This document shows, piece by piece, positions 21,951 to 32,270 of a stretch of 38,024 bases of DNA (the stretch's first letter is position 1; each line of letters starts with the position of its first letter). The DNA is taken from NCBI GenBank assembly GCA_023231475.1, contig JALJEE010002390.1, positions 1 to 38,024 on the forward strand, in the 5' to 3' direction. The position numbers and the translations under genes were made by a program. The notes beneath the pieces were generated by a model. It searched no databases, had not been told where the DNA came from, and saw nothing but the letters and a program-made list of their open reading frames with translations. Source of the DNA: Seison nebaliae (taxonomy: Eukaryota; Rotifera; Pararotatoria; Seisonacea; Seisonidae).

Positions 21951-22549
21951 AGAAAAAAAAACATAATATCATTTCTAACGAATTGTCTCCTATAAATCTC
22001 CATTTGACTATTTCAAATTTCTAAAAATTTTCTCATCTTTCTCTTTCACATATTTTTCTCCTTTCACTAACTATTGAACTTTAAATAAAATTCTCATTTC
22101 TACAACTTGTTCCACATTCCCGACCTGTGCACATTTGGATAAAGTGAAATGTTTCTTATTAAGACATTTCTGTTCATCAGTTACAAATTATTTCCTCTCG
22201 CCCCTGTGGGAGGGAGGAAGAGAAACTTTCTTACTGTTAGTTTGTATAGTCAATTATAAATTCGAATGTTTAATATCGGCAACTATCTAATCGGAGAGTG
22301 CATCAATTTGATGAGATTGATGAAAAAGAGAAATTAACAAAGAAGAAGTACCTTGGAATAATATTTGTTTTATAGAATTCCTCCCGTTTATTTCTTTTGA
22401 GATATGGTGATTTTCTTATTTACCTATTCATAAAGTCTGAGAGAAGATAAATATTAGAAAATAATTATTGAAACTTCATATTATCACATCATATATTTGA
22501 GAATAGAGAAATTATATAATTCCTAATTTAGATAAACACTTTTTAATTG
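21951..22549. other. Intergenic region between channel and orphan 7TM gene
   Basis: Holds the 3' end of the channel gene (poly(A) signal 22084-22089) and the 5' flank of the 7TM gene. A GC-richer patch around 22198-22220 stands out, but I see no gene or known motif. Confidence 0.5.
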
Positions 22550-23716
22550 ATGTATCGGGACGAAAATAATTTCTTATTGACCAATTTCCAATCAAACGAA
22601 GAAACTAAATCATTATTGCAATTCCGTGTGAAACAATATATTCTCAACACCAATGACGACCAATCGATCGAACGAGATTACCAAATATTCTTCTTCATTC
22701 TCATACTGGTTTTCCTCTTATCACTCGTGTTGCATCTCGTCAATTTGAGATATTTATGGACGGAAATTTTATTTCAAAGAAAAAAAGAATCGAATGAAAA
22801 TTCTGAAAGTCAGAAAATCGAACAATTCAGCAATGAATTCAATCAATCTCTAATTATCTTTGTAATTTTCTTTATTGATGTTCTAACCATTTTAATTGTG
22901 ATTCCATTAATTCTGGGGAAGAATGGAATTATTAATCATTCGTTTCATGAAATCTCTCATGTTAATGAATCGATCAATTCTCATAATTTCTGGAATGTAG
23001 TCGAATGTATCAATTCGGCAAAGATTCTGATAAATTCTCTAATTTTATTCTGTAATTCTATTCTCTTCATTTATACGTTAACTCAATTAAAGAATTGGAA
23101 ATTCTTTTTCATAATCATCATCATTGGAAACATTTTAACAATTCTATTATATATTCCATTAACAATTTTTTATTACAAATTCCAAAAGACGATGATTGAA
23201 AGTCAATCTCATTTCTATTTTATTCCTCTGATTTCTGTCTGTTTTCAACTCATCCCACTCGGTCAACTATTTCACTCGTCTTGTCGTTGTCCGAAAGTGG
23301 ATAGTGATACATTTCGATCTGATTCTTTTATGAGTTATGTTGGTAAAAGTGAATTCGATTCAGAATTATTAGAAACAATTAATCGAACTTCTATCGAATT
23401 ATATGAACATGAACAATTACAACAATCTCATATTGTCAATAATTCAAGTAATGGTGCTCGTTCACTAACAACAGCAACAACAACAGCGATGACGACGAGA
23501 AAAGTAAAAAAGGAAACTAATTTTCATGAAATAAAATTATTATCGATTTTATTCATTTTCTTATTCTCCTCAACAATCCTTCTCATTCTTTACATGAATT
23601 TCCCATTAACATCAATTAATAATTCCATTATTCATATTGCATTATTTAATCTCCAAATCATTATTGTTCCATTGTTCTATTTCTTATTATGCGTCAAGTC
23701 AATTTGTAGTAAATGA
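22550..23716 (+). CDS. Orphan seven-TM protein, divergent class-A GPCR-like, intronless
   Basis: A single exon of 388 aa. Hydrophobic segments near residues 44-70, 98-125, 150-180, 182-207, 218-243, 325-350 and 358-385 give a seven-helix profile with an extracellular N-terminus. Faint class-A marks are an Asp in TM2 (FFIDVLTILIVIPL, the 2.50 position), a Cys at the start of TM3 (NVVEC) and VPLFY in TM7 where NPxxY would be. The DRY box is absent: TM3 ends with IYTLTQ. The loop before TM6 is long, with Ser/Thr runs (SLTTATTTAMTT). I could not place it in a ligand family. It could be a lineage-specific chemosensory or orphan receptor, or a non-GPCR 7TM protein. The first ATG (22550) is used. 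AATAAA lies at 24139-24144. Confidence 0.6.
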   Translation: MYRDENNFLLTNFQSNEETKSLLQFRVKQYILNTNDDQSIERDYQIFFFILILVFLLSLVLHLVNLRYLWTEILFQRKKESNENSESQKIEQFSNEFNQSLIIFVIFFIDVLTILIVIPLILGKNGIINHSFHEISHVNESINSHNFWNVVECINSAKILINSLILFCNSILFIYTLTQLKNWKFFFIIIIIGNILTILLYIPLTIFYYKFQKTMIESQSHFYFIPLISVCFQLIPLGQLFHSSCRCPKVDSDTFRSDSFMSYVGKSEFDSELLETINRTSIELYEHEQLQQSHIVNNSSNGARSLTTATTTAMTTRKVKKETNFHEIKLLSILFIFLFSSTILLILYMNFPLTSINNSIIHIALFNLQIIIVPLFYFLLCVKSICSK

Positions 23717-24347
23717 TTTAGAAAATATTTATTTACGAACCTTCTCCAAAATTTTCTTTTCATTAAATATTTCTTCTTTTATCAGAAAACTTAATCATCT
23801 TCTGTCAGTTATGCAGAGAAAATCGATTGAGATTGAAGAGCTTATTAAATATACTATTAAAAAAAGACGGTTTGAAATTATATCCAAATTAATCGTAAGA
23901 ATAATAATATTACATCTTTCTCTAGTTAAAACTACATCATATTTCAGTTTATCTACTTTCATTTACCATATTTTATTTCAAGCGCTGTCCAAATTATTTC
24001 GAAGTTTAATTAGTGAAAAAAAGTATGAGAGCAGATACCTAATACCTAATACCTAATACTTTTTTATATATTTGAACTTCAAATCAAATTTTAAAGTTCC
24101 ATAGTTAGTAGTAATTTAGTTATTGAATTGTATCCTAGAATAAATTTAATTTTATGAATAATTGAGAAATTATATAGTTTTTTCCTAAATCATCCTTATT
24201 TCAATTTTTCTCCATTCATGTTTTAATTATTTTAATTGTGATAAATGTTTAGGTAAAATGAAATTATTCATCATCCATGTCAATGATTCGATTTAATTTC
24301 ACAATTCTTGTGATAAATTAATTTATAGAAACTGATTAATGAAATAT
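23717..24347. other. Convergent 3' region between 7TM gene and MRPL20
   Basis: A plus-strand open frame of about 110 codons runs through here, but it has no family resemblance and looks like AT-rich chance sequence. Contains a short ATACCTA x3 tandem repeat at 24035-24059 and a poly(A) signal at 24139-24144. Confidence 0.45.
24035..24059. repeat. Short 7-bp tandem repeat (ATACCTA, three and a half units)
   Basis: The complement of this unit (TAGGTAT) also appears twice in tandem at 30505-30520 in another intergenic gap. Confidence 0.6.
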
Positions 24348-24950
24348 TTATTCGAAAACATCTACAAAATTATCTTTCCCAATAATGATCTTCTCATCTG
24401 CCTCTCCATTGCAATAACCATAATTTCTTCCATGTTGTTTCGCTATTTGACAAATGGCCTAAAAAAATTGAAAACTAAGAAAATTATTATCCGATGAAAT
24501 TGAAACTGCGAAAGTTTTGGGTTCAAAAATCGCTAAATCTGAAAGACTTTTCTTATTCAAACGAATATTTTGCTTCAAACATTTCATTAGAGATTATTTG
24601 AAGAATTAAAGAAACTCGATGTAAATGGTCATGAAGTAATTGATTTGTCATTTGGTGTTCATTGGCAGCGGCTTCTAATCGAAAATTCCATAACTTAAAT
24701 TGAATAATTTGAGAAATTCATTCAAATGAAGGAAGATGAGAACTTCATTCATTTCTAATTTTCTGACTTGTCGATGTCTTGTTGATGTTTTCCATGCATG
24801 TTCCATTTTCTCACGAGCTATCCTATAACAATTCCTTTCTCGTCCATGATAATTGATGGTATGTCGGAAGATTTGCATTCTTCGCCATCTTCTGTCGGGT
24901 CCATAAACTTTTGGAATAAATTTATTCAAAAAGATTTTTGACAATTCCAT
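24348..24950 (-). CDS. MRPL20: Mitochondrial large-subunit ribosomal protein bL20m
   Basis: Structural protein of the mitochondrial large ribosomal subunit, homologous to bacterial L20. Exons, read on the minus strand, are 24950-24744, 24693-24616, 24572-24507 and 24458-24348, with introns of 50, 43 and 48 nt all in phase 0. The product has 153 aa (human 149). Recognised family segments are RRMQIFRHTINYHGRERN followed by CYRIARE (human HARHFRGRKNRCYRLAV), then LWNFRLEAAANEH (human LWINRITAASQEHG), and LSDLAIFEPKTF (human LADLAIYEPKTF). The C-terminal GYCNGEADEKIIIG matches the glycine-rich end. The N-terminus (MELSKIFLNK) is basic/hydrophobic and may serve import. The poly(A) signal AATAAA overlaps the stop codon. 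It is transcribed towards the orphan 7TM gene and lies back to back with TBCCD1, 251 bp apart. Confidence 0.9.
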
Positions 24951-25201
24951 TTGTTGATTTGAGCTTAGCTATTAATTTTAAAAAAAAAGTAAAGAAAATT
25001 TGTTGAAGAAATCGAGTGATTGTCGACTAGTTAATGAAGGATGAAGAATTAGGAGAATTTCCGTTTAAAGAAAGAGAAATTTTCTCATTATTCTTTTGAC
25101 AAAAAAATAAAAGTAGAAGATAAGATGATTGATTTAATTGAAACATAAGTCATTGTCATGGAATCAGATTTTTAAATTCAACTTAATTCTCAAATTCAAA
25201 A

Positions 25202-27529
25202 ATGACACAATCAAAAAGTTGTGAACGATCAGATGTCAGTTGTCAATTGTTCGCTCGAGCGGAATTGTGGGTGAATGGAGGAATTCTGACCATTCCATAT
25301 CCCAATAAAAATACATTTAACGTTTCCGTTAGGCATCTCATTCTCTCCATCAATCTTCATTTTTTTTTATCGTTTATCAATTTATTTAATCATTTATTTT
25401 TAGACGTTGAAACGAATTTTGACTTATGCAAAAACAAAAGGGACGACTGGAATGCCAAAATTATCGTTAAATCTTTTTTTTAATTTCAATCAAAATTTTC
25501 AAATTTCTCATATTTTAGTTGGACAATTTGGAAACATGTGATATGTTCGAAATTGAGTCTTCATGAAGATTTGGCATGGGCGTTCGTTCGTTTATTCTGA
25601 TTATTCATTCTCATAAATTTTCCAGATATTTCGAGACTTATATGATTGTGAGTGATAATCGAACGGCGGAATTGATCGAATTCGAAAGACGTTTACTTCA
25701 TGCCAATTCGATCAGTGAAAGAAATCAATTGAGAGAGAAATTTAGTGTAGATACTATTCGATTCGTTTTACTTATGTATCTCCTTCAATTCAATGATGGG
25801 GCAGCTCCAGCCAGTGCTCGATATTCATATTCGGATGATGAGTTTAAAAATTTTAATTTGAAATTTAATTCTTCATTTTTAGATGGCCAATGAGAGCAAC
25901 ATCACCGATAATTGATGGAAGAAGTCGTTCGAAACGTGCGGCTGAATTACTTTTTCTCACATTCTTCCAACAGAATATGCAACACATTCTTGACTTATTA
26001 TTAACATCGGAACCAGGTGAGTTAATTATTTATTCGAATCATCTACTCTCATTGAGAATAGATAGTGTGAAACATTCGACATCCAAAGTATCGATTCATA
26101 GAAAGACTTTAGAAGCTCTCTCATTCTTAATTGAAGGAACATTTGATGGTGGACGAACTTGTTATCCCGTTCACTCCATATTAAGTCGACCAGACTTTTT
26201 AAAAGAAGTCAATTTCGATCCGACTACCAATCGATATAATACCACTGATCTTCAAAGATGGCTCGTTAATAATTTGAGTATGAATCCAAACGAGATCTCA
26301 ACTTGTCTCTCTCGTGGGAAACATTTATGTTAATTTAAATTTCTTTTATTATTTATCAATTTCTCTATTAATCTCGATCTTTTTCAGATGTTACATCTCA
26401 GAATCGAACAACAAAAATTATGACAAATTTCAACTTTGTGGATAAAACGTTTTTTTTTTTTAAATATTTTTAGTTTTTAATAAGGAAATTATTTAGTAAT
26501 AAATTATTGTATATTTGTGGATTCAGTCATCAGACGATTGTGGATGAAGGCGAAAATTATGATATGGGAAATGTGAGAATTCATCGATGTGTTAACAAAT
26601 GTGATATTTATGTTTTGGCACCGGTGAAGTTTTACTTAACCTTTTTTTTTTCTTCTTCAAATTTTTTCCAGGTCTGTTGTTCTTCATAAATGTCGAAATT
26701 GTCGAATTACTTTGGGATGTGTAAATACCTCGTTACATATCAGACAGAGCGATAATGTTACAGTGACGGCAGTTTGTCGTCGAATTTGTTTGATGGATAC
26801 TACGTCGTGTACATTATATATTCATACAAATTATCGTCCACTAATTCTTGGAGTTAATTTTAAAATTCTAATTTCAATAATTGGAAATTTTGAATGAAAT
26901 AGGGATGTTCCGATATAACATTAGCTCCTCATAATACTTTCTATCCCAAATTGAAGAATCATATTGAGAGATGTTCAATTTTGACGACAATCAATCGATT
27001 CAATGAACCGTTAGTTCTAGGAGAGACAGGTTAATTAATTTTTAATTATCTTATTCATTCCTCTCTAATGTGAGTAGCCAGTCAAGAGAAACAATTTTAT
27101 AAGTTAATGGATCCAACAAACTTTTATCCATCTGCTTTACCTATTCAGATGGAAGGGAATTACAACGAAATGGATTTCATTCATTTACCCTCCAATTATC
27201 GAAACGCTTTAGAAGAACGGAAATTACAATGTAATATATTTAGAGAAACACTTCAGTCAACAGTGGGTACAGCTCATCGTACTGAAATGAATAAATATAT
27301 TCAATGCCAATTTAAAGTTTGTTTTTAATTAAAAATTTTGAAGGAAAATAATTAAATTAATTCATTTCAGAAATATCTAATGCAAAATCGACTGTCTGAT
27401 ATTCTTGCAATCTCAAATGATATGGATACATGTCGATCTCATTCATCGACGGGTATGTTATCGAAGAATTTGGGAGCATCATCTACTACTGCCAACGGAA
27501 CGATAGCAGCAGGTCGATCATTAAGATAA
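25202..27529 (+). CDS. TBCCD1: TBCC domain-containing protein 1, 12 exons
   Basis: Relative of tubulin cofactor C and RP2; in other animals it acts at the centrosome and keeps the Golgi and nucleus positioned. Exons: 25202-25327, 25404-25465, 25519-25581, 25626-25841, 25883-26016, 26062-26328, 26388-26448, 26497-26628, 26672-26852, 26903-27029, 27078-27316 and 27371-27529. The spliced product is 588 aa (human 557). Matches along the length include SWTIWKHVICSKLSLHEDLAW (human STWRHIACGKLQLAKDLAW), LEALSFLIEGT, VRIHRCVNKCDIYVL, HIRQSDNVTVTAVCRR, RPLIL and DITLAPHNTFYPKL. The C-CAP/TBCC beta-helix covers about residues 320-465. An Arg finger typical of TBC-C is not obvious, as in the rest of this subfamily. 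Intron 5 (26017-26061) is 45 nt, starts GTGAGT and has no in-frame stop, so retention would add 15 residues. AATAAA lies at 27625-27630. Confidence 0.9.
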
Positions 27530-28660
27530 ATATTTCGAAAACGAATTAACATTTCTCTTATCTCTTTCAACTCATCATATTGCTGTCCGATGTGTAAATG
27601 TTACATTCCTTTTGACGTTTAACAAATAAAACATTTCTTTCTTCATTTTCCCATGATGAGAAAGGAGGGAAATGATTGGAGAAATGAAGAATTTTCTTCT
27701 TTTTGCCATTCGAAGTAGTAGAACTTAATCATTACCATATGGTATTGGGAAGAGGCAGAAGATTTCCATGTACATATTTCAGTAAAAGAATATGAATTTA
27801 TCGATAAGAGGAAGAATAATTATCATTTATCTTGAAATTAAGATTTTTCTTCTATTTTAATTTTACCTCGTCAATTTCCTTCTCAATTTCTTTTAAGGAA
27901 TTTTTTTCTTTTTTCCATTTGTCGATTAGAGATGTGTTAGGATAGATCGAAATTGACATTCTTATCTTAATATTTACTTTATTCAGACGAAGAATTAAAA
28001 AGTGCATAAGACGAAATAGGAATTTGTTGAAAGGAATATCGGAGAATGAAGAACAATTTAGTTATTTGATTATGTTGACCTGTAAATGGTGTAAATGTTT
28101 CAATTGAGAGAACGATTTTATTCGATTCATTGTCAATGTCTGATTCATCACCCATTTATTTACATAAGAAGCAAGTAACTCGAAAATGCAGTTTTCAGAA
28201 GGACATCAGAGAAGTGATAATGAAAAATTTTAATGATGGTCATTCCATGTTGATAAGATTTCTCCAATCTAAATAAAGCAAACAAATGAAAGTCATGACA
28301 AGTCATGCTAACTCTCCACATTCATCCCACTATTCACACCAATTTATTCTCACTCAATTGTTATCCACATCGACGAAAGTTTACCAGTTCTTGAATGATT
28401 TTTCAATTTGTCAAAGAGACGGAACGGAAAATTGGATGTGCAAGATCGCAGACTTCAACTAATAATTGTTCTGTCATACGTTTCATGTTGGATTTTTTTG
28501 TTGAATTAATGGAAAAGAATTTAATGTAAATTTATTTTGACAATTAATCTTTTCATCATACTCATCTCTTATTCACCTGAGAAAATAATAATAATTATTA
28601 TTATTATTATTATCATCAAATCGTATTGTTATATCATTTTTTGAATTAAGTTGACCGAAA
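27530..28660. other. Intergenic region upstream of the amine receptor
   Basis: No gene seen on either strand. Near the right end (28585-28614) an (AAT)n run passes into an (ATT)n run, forming a palindromic microsatellite about 50 bp before the receptor start codon. Confidence 0.5.
28585..28614. repeat. Palindromic AAT/ATT microsatellite
   Basis: AATAATAATAATT followed by a run of ATT repeats can fold back on itself. It lies directly 5' of the receptor gene, perhaps in its leader. Confidence 0.65.
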
Positions 28661-30313
28661 ATGACGTTTGAAACTGAATTAAATGGAATGGATTCAATTC
28701 CTTTTCTATCAACGATTCATTTCCAAAATTTATCGGATAATATTTCCGCTAACAATTATCAGTTTGATGAAAGAATGTGGCAAATTACACAAGTCATCGT
28801 CATCCTCATTTCGATATTGATCATCATATTCGCTCTCATTGGAAATACGTTCACCATTTTGGCATTTATCAAAAGTGAACGACTGAAACGATTTAAGCCA
28901 AATCTCTTTCTCGTTTCGTTAGCGACGGCTGATATTGGAGTGGCGTCATTTGCTATGACGTTTAACGCCGTTCAATTGATAAGGAGAGGATGGCAATTTG
29001 GTTCGTTTTTATGTCGATTATGGTTCTGTTTCGACGTTCTATTCACTACCGCCTCCATTTTACATTTATGTTTTATTAGTATCGATCGAATGCTTTCAAT
29101 TTACTTCGCATTACATTATAGTACGGAAGCTCCAGAGACAACATCGAAAAGAATAAAAATATTCATAAGTATCGCTTGGTCATTATCATTCTTAATTGCA
29201 TTCGCTCCCATCTACTCAAACATTTTCACAACTACCGAAAATTTGGAAGCAATTAATCAATTAGAATGGAATCATTTAGATGTTGGAATTTATTGTATGT
29301 TCATAACGAATCCATATTATTGTGCTATTTCCAGTACAATCTCATTCTGGATTCCAGCAATTATCATCGTTATTATGTATGCTCTCTTAATACAGAAAGC
29401 GAATGAATTAGCTAATTATGTTCCTGGTTTCGATTCGGATAGAAATTCACAAAAACGTCCCAGTATTTTTAGTAAGAAAGAAATGAGAAAATCAATTTAT
29501 AATTGTTTTAATTGTTCAAAAATCTTTTATGAATGTTGTTGTTGTTGTTGTTGTTCGTGTAATAACAAAAATAAATCATCAGTAATTCAAAAAGGAAATG
29601 AAGAGTTAAGTGATGAGCGAACATCATTTATTCAATATAATCCATCAATTTCATATACGATCAATATACGTCCATCAGACACATTCAGTCAGAAACATCC
29701 CGACTTAAGTAAACGAGCAAATCAATTGAATTATGAGAGAGATTCTATTGAACATTTCTCATCTAATAATCTACTCAAATCGACTCTAATTAATAATAAA
29801 CCAAATCTAATTGTTCCAAACAACAACAACAATCCAAATTTCAAACGTAGTTCAGTGAATTTTGTGAATCTCAAAGCGAAGAATCAAATCAGAAAATCTT
29901 TAGTTCAACATGAACGTCGAGCAGTTCGTACATTCGGACGAATTATGTTGGCATTTCTCATTTGTTTCGTACCATTTTTCAGTCGTTATACATATTGTAA
30001 CGGTATAGCAAATGGAACATGTTATGAATGGGAATTCCCTTTAAAATTGGAAGATATTCTCTTCTGGATCGGATATGTCAATTCGACAATGAATCCATTC
30101 ATTTATGCATTCACTCATCGAGAGTTCAAAGCTCAATTCAAGAAAATGTTACGAGAGAAACCTTTTCCCAAATGTATTCGAGATCTCAAATGTCTACTAA
30201 GTGAACGACCTTCATTTACTAATCGCACCAGATCCTCCACCGTAACGACAAATGACGTAAACGAACGTCGAAGTCGGTTGAAATCGCAGACTTTCCTTTA
30301 TACCCCAACTTGA
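28661..30313 (+). CDS. Biogenic amine GPCR, octopamine-beta-like, intronless
   Basis: Class-A receptor of 550 aa in one exon. TM1-TM3 carry N62 (1.50), D91 (2.50) in ATADIGVASFAMTFNA, C118 and the amine-anchoring D125 (3.32) in FDVLFTTASILHLCFISID. This run, and AISSTISFWIP in TM5 with the serines used by catecholamine-like ligands, most resemble beta-adrenergic-like octopamine receptors. TM7 has WIGYVNSTMNPFIYAF with NPxxY intact (N478 by position). Two activation motifs are changed: DRY is DRM (142-144), and CWxP is CFVP, with Phe near residue 436 in place of the toggle Trp. The third intracellular loop is long (about 180 aa) and contains a run of Cys residues near 291-299 encoded by TGT repeats. 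Ligand and coupling are inference; dopamine, tyramine or 5-HT receptors are alternatives. AATAAA lies at 30357-30362. Confidence 0.85.
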   Translation: MTFETELNGMDSIPFLSTIHFQNLSDNISANNYQFDERMWQITQVIVILISILIIIFALIGNTFTILAFIKSERLKRFKPNLFLVSLATADIGVASFAMTFNAVQLIRRGWQFGSFLCRLWFCFDVLFTTASILHLCFISIDRMLSIYFALHYSTEAPETTSKRIKIFISIAWSLSFLIAFAPIYSNIFTTTENLEAINQLEWNHLDVGIYCMFITNPYYCAISSTISFWIPAIIIVIMYALLIQKANELANYVPGFDSDRNSQKRPSIFSKKEMRKSIYNCFNCSKIFYECCCCCCCSCNNKNKSSVIQKGNEELSDERTSFIQYNPSISYTINIRPSDTFSQKHPDLSKRANQLNYERDSIEHFSSNNLLKSTLINNKPNLIVPNNNNNPNFKRSSVNFVNLKAKNQIRKSLVQHERRAVRTFGRIMLAFLICFVPFFSRYTYCNGIANGTCYEWEFPLKLEDILFWIGYVNSTMNPFIYAFTHREFKAQFKKMLREKPFPKCIRDLKCLLSERPSFTNRTRSSTVTTNDVNERRSRLKSQTFLYTPT

Positions 30314-32270
30314 GATTACATCATTTTTGTAATTTGATTCGAAAGAAATCACTTTTAATAAATTATTTTCCAATTAATCCAATTAATACGACTAAACTTT
30401 AAAGGCTTATTCGAATTTCTCGAATGATTTCCAGGAGAAAATGTCGAACGATCATTTGATATGGTGGAAGGAAAGAATACTTATCAGGTATACTTGTATG
30501 GTAAATTAGGTATTAGGTATACTAAAGGAAATAAAACAAGAAAAATTGAAGACGATTTTTTTTCAATTGATCAATTGAACTGAAATAAGAACTGAATTCA
30601 GTTAAGATTTGATGATGAGAAGAGATATATGTTTAATAAAATCCAAATTTACAGAATGAGAAGTGATCCATCAATGAAAGAATGTTTTTTGGGAAAGTAT
30701 GCACATAAACATAATCTGTATTTGCTGTGCATAATACGTATGAATTCTTACTACGATGCACGCAACATAAAATTTAGAAGGACGTGAAAGAAATTTTGAA
30801 AGAAGAATTTGTTTTTTTTGTATATTTAGATAATCTTTTTGGATAGTTTATTTGTAAATTACATAAAATTAGGTTGGTGAGAATATGATTGTAGACGGTC
30901 CACGCCATCTATTTTATCTATTCAAGGAAATTATAGAATTGGAGAATGTTTATTCCGTACTTATATTTGTCATAAGGCATATATTAGGGGCATGGTGGTG
31001 GAAGAAGGGAGGAGGGAAGCAAATTAATAATTAATGTACTGGAGATTCGTATGTTTAAAATTTCTCTAAAGATATTCTTTAATCCCGAGTTCTTCCTTCG
31101 ACTAATTCACGTGGATTCTTTTATTAACAGAATTTTTGTTTGTCAGATAAACAGGCGGACAATTGGGAGAATTCCTCGTTCTTTCTACGTCCAATTAATT
31201 TGCTTCATGTTAATTTGTCTTTCAGATGAACTGATAAACAAATGAAAGTGAATGAATATTAACATTTTCCTATAACTTATTTGATCTTTTCCAATTACCT
31301 ATCCGATTAGCATTGATTTAATAATTCTCGTTTGACGTATTGAAAGAAGAAGAAGAAAAAGAAGAAGGGGTAGTGTTCATCTTAAATGACGTGTGCATTT
31401 CGTGATATTTGAAGTAAAGTCGTTCGTTCCTTCTACATGATATTTTCTCCCATAACATCTTACCGAACTAGATGGTAGCTCGTTCTTATTATTGTGTGAA
31501 TTCATGCAAAGATTAAACACATTTTACTTTATTAAATTGAAATGAATGATTTAGGGTAAGGAGAACTATATTTCTTTTTCCACAATCACTTTTATATTCC
31601 ATCAATATTTTCCTTATTAATAATAATATCATTTTTAATTTAAACTTTTATTTCGTTTAATTTCCTTTCATCTAAACATTTCAATTCTTTTCCAATTTTC
31701 TCATTACTAATTTCATAAAACTCGCTGACGAGTTAGAATCAATCGTTCGAATTTGAGAGTTCGGACGACATCAGGAGAACTTTTAGTCGTTCCATCGAGT
31801 GTCCAATATATTGGACCGATGTGAATGAAATAATCGATCTAATTCGAAATTAATGGAATTAGATCGAGCAAGAATCGTTTAGTCATTCTCCATTTTATGT
31901 TTTTACACCAATTTAATCATTTAGTTCATGACCCCAACCTTCTCCATAAACAAAATCTATTTACTAAATTATTCGATGTGAAGCACCATTTGGAGAATAT
32001 CATTTGAAAAAAAAGTGGTACGGAAATTTTTCAGAAAAACATGAATTTCTCAATTAATTCTATACTCTTAATATAATCATCTTGTCAATATAATTCCAGA
32101 ATACAACTAGTAAACCCAACAGAATGTTGATATTCCGGTTTTCTTCTAATTAGGTTAATGTAATTCGATAATTTTTAAACAATTAACTTCTTTTTCTCTT
32201 CTCCATCTCAACTCAATTTTATTTACGTCATAACTATTATTATTGAATTTTATAATTAAAACAAAAAATT
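30314..32270. other. Long gene-free region with repeats and hairpins
   Basis: About 2 kb without a convincing coding frame on either strand. It contains the poly(A) signal of the amine receptor, a two-copy ATTAGGT repeat (30505-30520), a purine-rich GAA-type tract near 31345-31372 and the hairpin cluster at 31719-31866. Regulatory DNA for the flanking receptor genes is plausible. Confidence 0.5.
31719..31866. other. Cluster of four inverted repeats (possible structured RNA or regulatory DNA)
   Basis: Four fold-back elements lie side by side. First, AACTCG-CTGA-CGAGTT (31719-31734). Second, GGACGAC paired with GTCGTTCC, one bulge, loop of 16 (31763-31793). Third, the perfect palindrome GTCCAATATATTGGAC (31801-31816) flanked by CATCG and CGATG. 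Fourth, CGATCTAATTC with an exact 11-bp complement after a 10-nt loop (31835-31866). No protein frame covers them. Whether they are transcribed is unknown. Confidence 0.5.

Noticed and set aside
23637-24056. 139-codon plus-strand ORF overlapping the end of the orphan 7TM gene
   Set aside because: Different frame from the 7TM gene, no family resemblance, Ile/Leu/Lys-rich composition typical of AT-rich non-coding DNA, and no plausible splice joins the two.
31051-31245. 64-codon ORF in the gap before the H1-like receptor
   Set aside because: No signal peptide, domain or neighbouring exon that extends it; the length is expected by chance.
31725-31731. CTGACGA, matching the hammerhead ribozyme core CUGANGA
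   Set aside because: No matching stem I, no properly placed GAAA with a closing stem II and no NUH cleavage context could be built; taken as chance.
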